A stretch of DNA of 64,000 bases from NCBI GenBank assembly GCA_035048815.1, contig JAUCBN010000017.1, forward strand, positions 6,630,936-6,694,935. Reading direction: 5' to 3'. A program made the position numbers and the translations under genes. Under the pieces are notes generated by a model. The model was not told the DNA's origin, did not search any database, and saw nothing but the letters and a program-made list of their open reading frames with translations. The stretch is from Abelmoschus esculentus (Eukaryota; Streptophyta; Magnoliopsida; Malvales; Malvaceae). Below are positions 23,826 through 34,110 of the stretch, piece by piece. Every line of letters begins with the position of its first letter. Position 1 is the first letter of the stretch.

Positions 23826-24560
23826 TGATTAGTGCTCAACTCACTGTCACTTTCTACACTTTTCATGGGCATTAATCATCAATTCTATACCTACTTAGAC
23901 CAATGCATATACTTAATTTGATATATTTAGGGATGATGCTATTAAAGATCACATTTATAAAAAAGGCATACTTTACTGTATTTTTATGTTGTGCAGGAAC
24001 AAGTATTGCCACGACAGCAAACTGGGTCGAGGCAAGACCTGATACCGAGGCAGCAGAGGAAAAATATCAACATGGCAGGCAAATTGAGGAGAAAAATGAG
24101 GAGAATATTGCTGGAAAAGAAGCCCAAGGATTGGAGCTGAACAACACAAGGAAAGCCCACAGACAAGGCCACGCGGGAAAACCTTCTAGAAGAATTAAAC
24201 TTGGAAATATTTGACCTATGTACAAGACTTGTTCCCTACTCCAAGTTGTATTCTACTTAGGAAAGGTTTACCCTAGGCCAAGGGTATGAGATACACATTA
24301 GACTCATAGCTTAGAATATAAAATTAGATTTAGGTTTTCTTTTCTACATTATGTTCTAATTTTGTTTAGGCTTAGGTGAAGGTTGTAAAGTATTAGTGTG
24401 AGGAAGTCAAACTTTATTTTTTGTTCCTAATGAAATGAAATATCGAAGTTTGCTTCTCCTTTGCCATTCCTTGTTCTTGCATTCAATCTCGAGAGAGAAG
24501 TTTATGAGTGATCTATTTATCTAATGTCGAGAGAGTTAGATTCACGAAAGGGATAAATAC
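23826..24560 (+). repeat. Partial 5' LTR of element D
   Basis: TGATTAGTGCTCAACTCACT at 23826 matches the start of family 1 LTRs. It runs through CTTAGGTGAAGGTTG and the TTAGATTCACGAAAGGGATAAA block and stops at about 24560, roughly 60 percent of the way through. The next bases are ORF2 coding sequence. Confidence 0.8.
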
Positions 24561-25565
24561 TGGAGACGTTTGGTGCTCATCCAATCTATAATCAACAAGA
24601 GGACCATCAACGTTAGAGAAATTATTCTCCAAGAAATTTATGATTGCGGTAAGAAAGACAAAGGCCCTTTATGTTTCCCTTCTTTAATTTTTGCTTTGTG
24701 TATTGCTGCAGGTGTACCAGTCGAGGCTACAGACGAGTACACACCGAATCGCCCAGGATGGTCTGAAGATTTCTGTCACCGAGTCATGCAGATAACCCAG
24801 GCAAAACCTGTCCAAGCAACATCGCAGCAGTTCACTGTAGACTTTACTGCCGGAGGGCAGTACTCGGCAAAAGTACCCACATCTGCCTAGGGCCCTGCCG
24901 CAGCAGACCCTTACCAAGAAATTCTGCAGAGGATGGCAGCCATGGACCTTCGCCAGCAACGCTACATGGAGTACCAGCACGACTTCAACACATATCTCGC
25001 CAACATGATGATGACAAGCTTCCCAAATCAAGGGGCACAATTCCCTGAATTCCCAGCGAACATCTTTGTCATTACCGCCCCTTATACCGAGACAACACCT
25101 GCCCCAGGGCCGTAACCATTTTTCCAACCACAGCTGCCTCAACAGTTTCATGCTGTCGGACCTTCCAAGTCGGCCAGGTCTGCCGAAGTATCCTTTACCA
25201 GCCAACTGCCGTCTAAGAGGCGAGCTATTTTTAGCTCTCCCCAACGGGAACCAATCCCTATGCCCAATCTCAGAAGAGACACTCTGTCTCGCGAGATTGA
25301 CGAATACCACAGTTTGTCACATGAACCAGCAATACCCACTGCCATGGTAGGGTGCGGGACAGAAATCATGCACACAGAAAATATTGACGAAGTGGAAGAA
25401 GAAGATAAAGTTACTACACCATCGCACCGCACACCGCCTAGTCGAGTTCAGCCATATCGGCAAGCCAAACAACAGCAATCACCAGCACAAGGATCTAGAT
25501 GGAAAGAGTCAACAACATGGCCTAGGAGACTACTCCGTACAAGCAACTCCTCGGAATCGTTATAA
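24561..25565 (+). pseudogene. Element D ORF2, N-terminally truncated
   Basis: It opens in the conserved core with VLIQSIINKRTINV, CGKKDKGPLCFPSL and CIAAGVPVEATDEYTP. Two in-frame stops fall near 24888 and 25113, where E reads through or has none. The C-terminal part keeps YQEILQRMAAMDLRQQRYM, a basic stretch LPSKRRAIF that could be a nuclear signal, a Glu/Asp-rich segment and the end TSNSSESL (stop at 25563). The PF20167-like domain covers the first ~80 codons. Function in the family is unknown. It lacks its own start and promoter. Confidence 0.7.
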
Positions 25566-25623
25566 ATAATTTTTATGCTTCTGTCTATTTCCTTATTGAA
25601 ATTGTTGTTTACCTTATATGTTG

Positions 25624-25641
25624 AGCATTGAGGACAATGCT
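25624..25641 (+). other. GAGGAC-loop hairpin 1 of element D
   Basis: AGCATT (25624-25629), loop GAGGAC, AATGCT (25636-25641): a perfect 6-bp stem. The related hairpins in F (stem ATGCATT), E (AGCATT) and D's second copy (ATTGCTT) keep the loop and the pairing but not the stem sequence. GTTTGAGTTTGGGGGTA follows. Confidence 0.65.
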
Positions 25642-25972
25642 CGGTTTGAGTTTGGGGGTATTGTAGGTGCAGAAGCACTGCCGAGACAATCACTACCGCG
25701 GCATTACCATGAAAAAAGGGACTAATTTTTTCTGAAATTTTTTTGCAATATTCTCTTTTCTTGAATTACTGTTTTTAATCTTGCACTGCTCTACATCAAC
25801 TTTGCTTTAGCTTACTCCTTTAAGGCTATAGAAATTTTTCTCATTACCATGGTCGAGTTCTATTTTGAAGGGATAACCATAGGATACTTATGGAATAAAA
25901 CTTAGAAGCTTGATTTAGGAATTCTTTTAATAAATTTAGGTGATAAAGACTTAGAACCTTTTAGAAAAATAA

Positions 25973-26131
25973 CTAGAGGTGCCTATCACTGGCTCTAGTT
26001 TTGCTCTCCTTCATGCTAGAGGTGCCCCAAATTGGCTCTAGTATGCTAAATAGGTGGTTAAAAAGAAAAAGAAATAAGAAAACTAAGAAAATAGAAAACG
26101 CATATCTTGAGGTGCCCGAAATTGGCTCAAG
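25973..26131 (+). repeat. Array of three 26-nt hairpins in D
   Basis: Units at 25973-25998, 26016-26041 and 26106-26131 each begin CTAGAGGTGCC or CTTGAGGTGCC and end GGCTCTAG or GGCTCAAG. The outer six bases pair, and CC/GG inside can pair after a three-base bulge. The third unit has both sides changed together (CTTGAG with CTCAAG), which keeps the stem. Four related units lie in F. Confidence 0.75.
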
Positions 26132-26381
26132 ACTTGTTGTTTTAAGGAGACAGGTTTAGTCCAAATTCTATTTGTCTTGAACTTAGAGTTTATCTAAGAA
26201 AGCCTTGAATCAACCTTGTCCATAAAACGCACACACTCACCTAGCCTTATAGCTTGTTTCTTAGTAAAAGTCCTTGGGTAAACTAGTGGCTAAAACGGAG
26301 AAATAGTCATGACCATGGTGGGGAGAATAGATGGAAAAGTAAGACCAAAGGGGAGTAAGGTTCGACAATTTGATGTATTGC

Positions 26382-26421
26382 ATTGCTTGAGGACAAGCAA
26401 TAGTTCGAGTTTGGGGGTATT
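26382..26421 (+). promoter_or_regulatory. GAGGAC-loop hairpin 2 and polypurine tract of D
   Basis: ATTGCTT (26382-26388), loop GAGGAC, AAGCAAT (26395-26401): a perfect 7-bp stem. AGTTCGAGTTTGGGGGTATT then leads straight into the LTR at 26422. The G-rich tract is where plus-strand DNA synthesis would be primed. Confidence 0.7.
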
Positions 26422-27753
26422 TGATGAGTGCCTAAAAGGCAGTTATTTACTACCCTTCTCATGGTACTTTATGCATCTATTATACACCAACTTGAGCTTA
26501 AATATGGTCTCTTTGCACAATATTGGATATTCCATTATCGCTACTTACAAAGTCGAAATTTATAGAGAATGCGGATATTATTACATATTCTGTACATGTA
26601 GGAATATCCAGGGTCGAAGCAGCGGTGAAGCAGTGTTGAGGCCGAGGCAGAGATAAGGCCGCGGCAGCATCCAGAGTGGGAACATCAACATTGTAGGCGA
26701 ATGAAAGACAAAAATATAGAGAACATTCTGGAAGATGCAGCGCACCAATTGGACCAGGCTAGCGCGCTAAAAGCCCAAGTCAAAGACCGAATGAGAAAAG
26801 CTTTCTAGAAGGTTGCAAACTTAGAAACATCAGATCTCATGTAGAAGACTTACTCCCTACTCCAAGTTAGAGTCTATTTAGGAAATTTTTTCCCTAGGTT
26901 AAGACTATATATAGCCTAGCCGACCATATTATTAAGGAGAACCGATTTTAGAGAAACCCTTCCCCTAAGATTTGTATCTATCGACATTATATTCTAAATC
27001 TCTTAGGGATAAGTGAAGGTTGTAGATATTAGTGAGAGGAGATTGTTTCTTGTTTCTTTGTTCTAATGTAATAATAATATCAAAGTTTGCTTATCCTATT
27101 GTCATTCCTTGTTCTTGCATTCAAGCTCGAGAGAGAAGGTTGTAAGTAATCTATTTATCTAGCATCGAGAGAGTTAGATTCACGAAAGAGATAAGTACAG
27201 TGTTGACGACACTAACTTGGCCTAGAGATAGGTTAAGAGTTTTAGAAGCTAAAAGAAGTGTTGGATTGGTTGGTGATTATCGTTGATTCACGCCGAGAGG
27301 TATCATCAAAGACCAGTCATCAACAGCTCTCTGACTTAGAGATAAGCGGAGTCACTTATGGACACTTTGCTGAACTTTGATGCATCTGCCCAAGAGCAAG
27401 AGGTTGTCGCGGCAGAGAACACTAACACTGCCGAGGTTGTATCTGCAGTACTGCTAAAGCAGTGTTGTGTAATTGCATTGGACAAGAGGAAGATCAATCG
27501 AATCCACTAATTGACGCAGCTGGATCCTACCCACTTTCTCTATATCATTCCCAATCCTTCATTTTATATTTTGTTATTTATTTAATTAAACAAATTCCAC
27601 TTATCTGTGTTTTTACTTTATTTTTCAGGAGCAAGGGAACAAGTGGAGACATATTAAGTATACTAATCCTTGTGGAGATGATACACGATATACTTATCAA
27701 TTTATTACTTGCGACGTGTACACTATACAGTTGTGCTATTATTACACGCATCA
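26422..27753 (+). repeat. 3' LTR of element D
   Basis: TGATGAGTGCCTAAAAGGC at 26422 to TTACACGCATCA at 27753, about 1332 bp, complete. A TATA-like TATATATAG lies at 26906-26914, and GCTAAAGCAGTGTTGTG near 27452 belongs to the palindrome-rich part. The right flank is family 2 LTR sequence of element F, so D's 3' end inserted into that LTR. Confidence 0.85.
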
Positions 27754-28660
27754 ATTAGGAATTAGATTTCTTTCACTTTTAGAACTCTTTCCTTGCATGA
27801 AAAGATCGACATAGGGCTTGGCCTATATAAGGCATTTATTAGGTTTCGGTTTAGTGTGGAGTCTAGACGGATTCTCACTTTATTATATCTCTAGCCACCG
27901 CCTCCATCATGTTCTAATTCTTTCGGAGGTTTAAATTATTTGTGGAATAGTCGGAGATGAAGGTTATGTTATGTTTGATATTTATTAATGCAAAACGTAT
28001 TTCATAGTTTATTCTCTCTTGGTAATTACTCTTCTTTCATATAAGCTCGAAAGATAAGTATGTGAGAAAAACTCATTTGCCTAGCATTGGGAGATTTAGG
28101 TTCGCGAAACGAGAGAATACAATTTTTGCTCATGGGCGTTGACTAATCCACCAAGGATTTCAACTACTAACAAGAGGCATGTGTTTGGTTGTTATCCGCC
28201 CTTGATTCACGCTGGGAGGTATCATCAAGATATGGGTTTCAACAGTTCTCTTCGCTTAGGGATAAGGAAGAAGACATACAAGGATGCTCTGTCGAACTAT
28301 GAAATGTTGAATTGTCGATAAGGCATAACCCCGCCTAGGCAGCTGCGGCGACCCTTTGTGCAATCCGCCGAGGTGGCAATTCAACCCATTGCATTAATAA
28401 GTGGATACTTAACATAACTGGATTCTCCTCTACAAAGCACTCAATTTAGCCTCGCTTCTATTGTTTTATTATTTCGTTATTTAATTTTATATTTTTATAA
28501 TTATCTTAGTTATAATTCAACTTTTAAAATTACTTGTGTTTTTAGTTTTCTTATTGCAGTCATAAGTAGTGGTAAAATCGACTCAGTCCTCGTGGGACCG
28601 ACATCTTAAATACTACAATCTGACAAAGGTGGAATTAATAGGACTCCATAGCCTTTATCA
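27754..28660 (+). repeat. Truncated 5' LTR of element F
   Basis: ATTAGGAATTAGATT at 27754 corresponds to about 34604 in the 3' LTR. The rest follows to CCTTTATCA at 28660. The first ~455 bases are absent. A TATA box CCTATATAAGG is at about 27820. Confidence 0.82.
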
Positions 28661-28664
28661 GATT

Positions 28665-28682
28665 TGGAGCCATTGCTGGGAA
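28665..28682 (+). promoter_or_regulatory. Primer binding site of element F (decayed tRNA-Asp type)
   Basis: TGGAGCCATTGCTGGGAA follows the LTR by four bases and matches the tRNA-Asp complement at 14 of 18 positions. It is aligned with the cleaner site of element C at 16673. Confidence 0.75.
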
Positions 28683-28782
28683 CTAGCACTCAATTTTATT
28701 ACCAAATATTTTTGCAGCATTTTAATTATTTTATTTTAATTAGTTTTAGTTTTTATCTTAACTTACAAGACTTGTTTTGTGT

Positions 28783-30600
28783 ATGACCAGGTCCAATCCG
28801 ACTATTGATCAATACCCTTACGATCCAGAAATCGAAAAACAACACGAGATTTGAAATGAAGGGCACGCCAAAGAATGAACGTGGAACCTGACCAACAAAA
28901 CAACGCGGGTATGAATGTCGCCGCGGTAGACAACCGCAGTGCTTTCGTAGTTGTTGACCCAGTAAATATTCCAAGACAAGAACGCGCACGAACCGTTCGA
29001 TATTATTTAGAGAAAGATTTAGATGGGTTAACTCCTGATGTTGTGATGCCTAACATAGAGGCAGAGCACTTTGAATTAAAACCGGTCATGTACAACATGA
29101 TCAACACCCTAAGCTAGTTTAGAGTTCGGCCAATGATAATGCTCGGTAACATCTTAAATCATTTCTTAAAAATTGTAACTCGTTTAAGCTGTCGGGAGTC
29201 GTAGCCGATATCCTTAAGCTAAAATTGTTCCCCTATTCACTGAGGTATAGGGAAAAATCTTGGTTAAACAATCTTCAGCCTGGATCATTGAACTCATGGA
29301 TAGAACTATGCCAAAGCTTTCTTGCCAGATTCAGTTATACCAATATGACTGATAAACTCAGAAATGACATAACATCCTTTTGGCAAGACGAAGACGAGTC
29401 AATGTATGAGGCTTGGGAAAGATACAAAGAACTATATAGAAAATGCCCCGTGCATGGCCTGCGTGAGTGGACCCAAGTATCCATCTTCTACAATGCAGTT
29501 AATACCCCTACGAGGATCATGCTTGATGCTTCCGCCAATGGCACCCTCTTAGACCGCCCACCCATGAGAGTTTAGAAATTTTGGATAGGTCGGCTAACAA
29601 TGACTATCAATACCCAACCACCCTAAGAAGCATAAGTAGGCAAGGTTTGACAACTTCTGATTCTGCAGATTCCATCCTAGCACAACTATCAGCCCTAACC
29701 AACATGGTCAAAGATCTTCATAAACCAAGCCACGTTCGTGAAGTAAAAGCAATCACCGTTCTTTGCAAAACATGTGGTGACAACCATGACTCGAACCCAT
29801 GACTATACAATCCAGAATCTTTCTTCTATGTTGGAAACTTTAATAGGAACAATATGTCCAACAATTATAAACCATCATGGAAGAAACACCCTAATTTCTC
29901 ATGGAGCAATCCTAATAATGAGCTTAACACGAAACATCAACTAGTGTAATCTACGAGATTCCAGCAAAACAATACATTTAACAGCAGATGCCACTGCAGA
30001 TCCCGCCGCTGCCGCAGACAACAGATGTCTAGACCCTAGAGAACACACTGCAAACCTTTATGGCTTAGACTGTTGCATACATTGCAAACACCAACAAGTT
30101 TATTCAAAGAGCCAACACCTTCATGGACAGAACATAAATGAGAATGCAGAATAACGAATCTGCTCTCAAGACGCTGGAAACTGCAGGAGGACAAAAGGCA
30201 CAACAGATGAAAAACAGACCTATAGGAGGTCTCCCTAGCGATACTGAAGTCGCTAGAATTGGTCCTCATGGACAATGCAAAGCCATATCTACCAGAAGTA
30301 TTTACAGCTAAAGGACCCTAAAATACCTGCTCAAACAATAGGTAAGACCCTTGAAACAGTAGCCCAAAAAAAGCTATTGATGAAACATCTAAGGCAAAGG
30401 AATCAACAGACACTGTCGATGACACTGCTAAAGTAGACGATGCCATAGCCTCACCGTATATAAGATTCTAGTGCGACTGAAAGATCAAAGATCTGCGTCT
30501 AACACCACCTTTTCCATAATGGATAAAACAACAAAAATAGAAATACCAGTTTAAGAAATTACTGGACATACTTAAACAGGTACATATAAACATACCTTTA
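28783..30600 (+). pseudogene. gag: Element F gag (broken)
   Basis: It starts at 28783 with MTRSNPTIDQYPYDPEIEK; a frameshift near 28840 follows. Open pieces are 28875-29117 (VDPVNIPRQERARTVRYYL, FELKPVMYNMINTLS), 29225-29575 (capsid core: YSLRYREKSWLNNLQPG, WERYKELYRKCP, DASANGTLLDR) and 29581-29802 (knuckle CKTCGDNHDSNP). The knuckle is followed by a TGA where other copies encode cysteine. The later part, MSNNYKPSW to MRMQNNES, is full of stops. It is more eroded than gag of B. Confidence 0.78.
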
Positions 30601-31278
30601 GTGGAGGTAATAAAACAAATGTTCAACTATGCCAAGTTTCTTAAGGATATTATATCCAAAAGGACAAAAATTGGGGAATTTGAAACAGTTGCCATAACAC
30701 AAGGATGTGTGGCAATACTGCACAATAAGGCCACAACCAAAAGAAAAGATCCTGGTAGTTTCACAATACCATGCGCTATCGGTGATCAATACGTGGGCAA
30801 GGCACTATGTGACTTATGCGCCATCATAAATCTCATGCCTAAGTCAGTATTTCAGAAGCTAGGCATCGGACAAGAAAAACAAACAACAGTGATGATGCAG
30901 ATGGAAGACAGCTCTTACGTGCAACCAGAAGGAAAAATTGAAGACATTCTGGTAAGGGTGAATAAATTTATTTTTCTTGCTGATTTCTTAATTCTTGATT
31001 GTGAAGTAGATGAACATGCACCAATCATATTAGGAAGGTCATTCCTAGCCATAGGAAGAACATTAATCGATTGCGAGAAAGGAGAATTGATCATAAGGAT
31101 CAATGATCAACAAGTAAAGATCAATGTGTTTAAAACTCTAAGGCATCAGGACGAACCAGATGAATGCCAAAGAATTGAAGCTAAAATTGAGTTTAACTTC
31201 AATCCAGAAATAGATTGCCTGAACAAAACCTACCAAGGCAATCTCTGCCGAGGCAGCACGCCTTTTGAACAACATTAA
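30601..31278 (+). pseudogene. Element F aspartic protease (long open frame, dead active site)
   Basis: A 225-codon open frame includes the gag tail (MFNYAKFLKDIISKR), the protease core and a tail rich in Asn/Glu. The catalytic motif reads CDLCAIINLMP where B and E have CDLGASINLMP. The aspartate is kept, but the glycine and serine are replaced, so the enzyme should be inactive. The second hallmark, IILGRSFLAIGRTLID, is present. Length exceeds the 141 codons of B because no frameshift separates the gag tail here. Confidence 0.82.
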
Positions 31279-31827
31279 ATTTGAAAGAAACCACCTGATG
31301 AGGAGACAACAACTGGGACATCAGTTTCTCCTCCATTCAAAAAGAGGAAGATGGTTCTTGCCGAAGATGCATTTTATTGCACTTTTGCAGTAATCTAAAA
31401 TTCTATCTCTTTCTCTATAATTTATTTTTATGTTTTAGGAATTAGAATATTATTTTTAGTTTTAGTTTTAGGAATTAGATTTTAATTTTCGCAAATTTTA
31501 AAATTTCCCCACAGTTTTAATATTATTTTAATTCCAGTTTTTAGGTCCAATAAAGAAATGAAGATGACCAAGACCAAAAACACAATCCAACACAAGGCAA
31601 AAAATATCTAGGTGGGAAACTTGTCACCCATGTCAAAGTCGCATCGTTACTTCCTTCCAATGCAGGCCAGCTGGATCTACATATCATGCACGTCAAAGAT
31701 AATAATGACACTACTGTCGCTTCCAACAGTTGTCCGCCTTCGCCTATAAATAGATAATCAAGCTTCATCTATTCCACACTTCTTCTACACTACTTTTACT
31801 CTGCGAAAATTCCTCTTCAAGTAAAAC
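31279..31827 (+). other. Spacer and leader between protease and ORF2 of F
   Basis: About 550 bp without pol motifs. It has a TTTTAGG/TTTTAGTTTT-rich stretch (31430-31480), a moderately GC-rich stretch (31600-31740) and then a TATA box and a C/T-rich leader up to the ORF2 start. No separate gene is supported. The antisense ORFs at 31541-31953 are shadows. Confidence 0.6.
31745..31753 (+). promoter_or_regulatory. Internal TATA box upstream of ORF2 in F
   Basis: TATAAATAG lies 75 bp before the ORF2 start codon. The leader CTTCATCTATTCCACACTTC and CTACACTACTTTTACTCTG that follows is typical of a plant transcript start region. Element B has TATATAAG in the matching leader. Confidence 0.5.
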
Positions 31828-33214
31828 ATGACAACCATAAGACCAACCTTTGCCAGAGCGACAACATTCAAGAGATTTGCAATCGTAGATGTAGAGAGAG
31901 ATTACAATTGTAATTTCAAGGCACGACCAATCTGGTAAGAACAAGGCTTTCACTACACCGAAGAAGAAGATCTAGAGTTGGAAGCCTTCATCTTGTCTAA
32001 AATAACTTTCGAGAGATGGAAATAGTTCTCTAAGCAGTCAGATCCAACGAATATTGATTGGGTTCGAGAATTCTACACCCACAGACCACTTCCAAACAAT
32101 CTCTATATTTATGTTAGCGGCAGAGCTATTCCAGTAGCTGACATCACCATTAATGCGATCTTCAGCCTGGATATCAAAGACGATGAACACACCATTTTCG
32201 CCGCTGCCCTAACCACAGCTGACTTCGAATCAATGAAGACAGATCTTTGCGTGCTTGGAACGGAATGGAATACGGGAAAACACCACGATTCTGTCAGCCG
32301 CCGAGATCTCAAACCAAAGGCAAAGCTCTGGAATACATTCGTCAAAAGAAACTCAATGTCGACATTCCACAACCAAATGGTAGACCACCCGAGACTTTCT
32401 CCGATCCACTCAATAATTCACAACAGGCGAATCAACATCGACCGAATCATCAATGAGAAAATATTCTATTGTGACAAAAAATACAGAGATATGCTCTATT
32501 TCTCTTGTCTTATAACATATCTATGCCGCCTCGAATGAGTCCCTTCATTGTCGTCTTATACATGGACGCCGAGGAGGAAAGACTATACACGAGAAATATA
32601 CATGAGAAAAATACAAGTGGAGGAAGCTACCCCACATACATATATCCCTCAAACCACAGAACAAGCTCCCACCGAGGACCCTCAGCAGGCAGACCCAGTC
32701 GAACAAACAATAGCAAGACTCCTGGAGATCCTATAGAGGATGAAGAGAAGGTAGCTGATCTTCATGACGTACATCCAAAAATTAAACAGCGTCATTATTG
32801 CCACCATACATAATGCACTCAATAATCATCCCTCTATCTCTAACAGCATCGTCCGCCACATCAACTGCTACAGAAGCTCATTCGGCAACCCCAATAGCCA
32901 CTCTAGACCAGTCTACCACCTTCACTTGGAGTGACTCTAAAGAGCAACTAACAAGCCAAGTAAAGGTCGTCGAGGAACTACTAGAGGTAGCACAAGATGG
33001 GTAGAAAAGAAAAACAACATCTACCTCTCCGATCAATCTGGATACGGAGGAATCACAGCAAGACCCCACTCTTGTTCACATCCAACCATACCGCTCGATA
33101 AAGAAACCAATGGTGAGCCCACCGAAACCAACCGTCGAGCAGCCACCCAAAACCCGCCACAAGCTCCTTATCGATAGTGACTCCGAAGATTCCTTCGGAT
33201 CCTCTGAATTTTAA
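31828..33214 (+). pseudogene. Element F ORF2 (putative plant transposon protein), about 460 codons
   Basis: It starts at 31828 (MTTIRPTFARATTFKRF). Two in-frame stops fall near 31936 (IW, stop, EQGF) and 32023. The core reads VREFYTHRPLPNNLYIYVSGR, WNTGKHHDSVSRRDLKPKA, KLWNTFVKRN and HSIIHNRRINIDRIINEKI. A frameshift near 32536 follows. The C-terminal part is proline- and basic-rich, has VHIQPYRSIKKP-like text and ends DSEDSFGSSEF at 33214, like the DSFSESS end of E. The domain resembles PF20167; activity is unknown. Sequence differs from E and B far more than gag does, which suggests old divergence. Confidence 0.72.
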
Positions 33215-33304
33215 GGGCAATAGTTTTTTCTTTTTTCTTTTTTTCTTTTTCTTTTATTTTCCTTTGATTTTCAGTTATTTTTTTCTTTTCTCTATTACTT
33301 AACC

Positions 33305-33324
33305 ATGCATTGAGGATAATGCAT
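33305..33324 (+). other. GAGGAT-loop hairpin 1 of element F
   Basis: ATGCATT (33305-33311), loop GAGGAT, AATGCAT (33318-33324): a perfect 7-bp stem. The outer pairs differ from D's AGCATT/AATGCT, with both sides changed. Confidence 0.65.
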
Positions 33325-33683
33325 CTCTCGAGTCTGGAGGAGCATTTGTCTAATTTTGTAACATATAATTATCTGCAATTGTATAGAAGTAATCAAATTA
33401 TCTTGTTATTTCCTTAAAAATTTTGTTTAATATTCTACCTTATACAAATGCAATTAATTTTTTTAGACTATTGAATTTTATTGAAACTACCTCGGTAGTA
33501 ATATATTCTCTCGCCATCCCAGCAGTTCACACCTTTCACTAGACTTGAATTCGGAAAGGTCTAGTAGGCTTAGTACATAGGATTATACTATGAGCCTAAA
33601 ATCATATAAACACTATTAGTCTTAGTTGATTTTAAAAGTTCTTTTCTTTGAAAAGCAATAAGGACTTAGGCTTAGATTTTAAA

Positions 33684-33834
33684 CTAGAGGTGCCTATCAC
33701 CGGCTCTAGTTAGTTCATAGAGGCACCCATGACTGGCTCTAAGACTTAGTTTTTCTCCCTCTTACTAGAGGTGCTCGAAATTGGCTCTAGTAAGAAGTAG
33801 CTAAATACTTGAGGTGCCCAAAAACTGGCTCAAG
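33684..33834 (+). repeat. Array of four 26-27-nt hairpins in F
   Basis: Units at 33684-33709, 33717-33742, 33765-33790 and 33808-33834 share the (C/A)TAGAGG or CTTGAGG start and the GGCTCTAG, GGCTCTAA or GGCTCAAG end. The first and third pair CTAGAG/CTCTAG and the fourth pairs CTTGAG/CTCAAG. The second has one mismatch at the outermost pair. Loops vary in sequence. Confidence 0.75.
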
Positions 33835-34110
33835 CAGTATAAGTATATAAAAGTATCTATTTATACATCAATTTAGGGAGAAATAAGGAAAAAGAATCAA
33901 GAAAAATCTTAGTCGGAAGTCTTGAGCTAGAAAAATGATTAAAACTTAGAATATCAACCTTGACATAGCTACGCACACACAATAAGACTTATAATCCAAT
34001 TCCAAGGGATGACTAGAACCTAGAAGAGGCTGAGTCAAGAAGGGAATTCCGTCATGGCAGGCAGGACGGTATATTATTTTAAAATTTTAAACATAAAAAT
34101 TATCTTTTAC

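Larger units (their letters stand above)
25566..26421 (+). other. 3' UTR of element D with RNA-like hairpins
   Basis: About 850 bp of non-coding sequence between ORF2 and the 3' LTR. In order it holds a GAGGAC-loop hairpin with a following G-tract (25624-25659), three 26-nt hairpins (25973-26131), and a second GAGGAC-loop hairpin leading into the PPT GTTTGGGGGTATT next to the LTR. The plan is the same in element F. A purine-rich stretch (26056-26098) separates the second and third hairpins. Confidence 0.7.
23826..27753 (+). mobile_element. Element D: family 1 retrotransposon with large internal deletion
   Basis: A partial 5' LTR (23826-24560) is joined directly to the middle of ORF2, followed by a complete 3' UTR and 3' LTR (26422-27753). 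Half of the 5' LTR, gag, protease and the first part of ORF2 are missing. The left flank ACCAC is gag of element C, while the right flank ATTAG is the middle of F's 5' LTR. The two ends therefore do not share a target site, and the unit may be the fusion of two insertions. Confidence 0.75.

Noticed and set aside
24684..25310. 208-codon minus-strand ORF, one of the longest in the window
   Set aside because: It is antisense to ORF2 of element D, whose plus-strand reading matches B, E and F. The antisense frame is not open in those copies.
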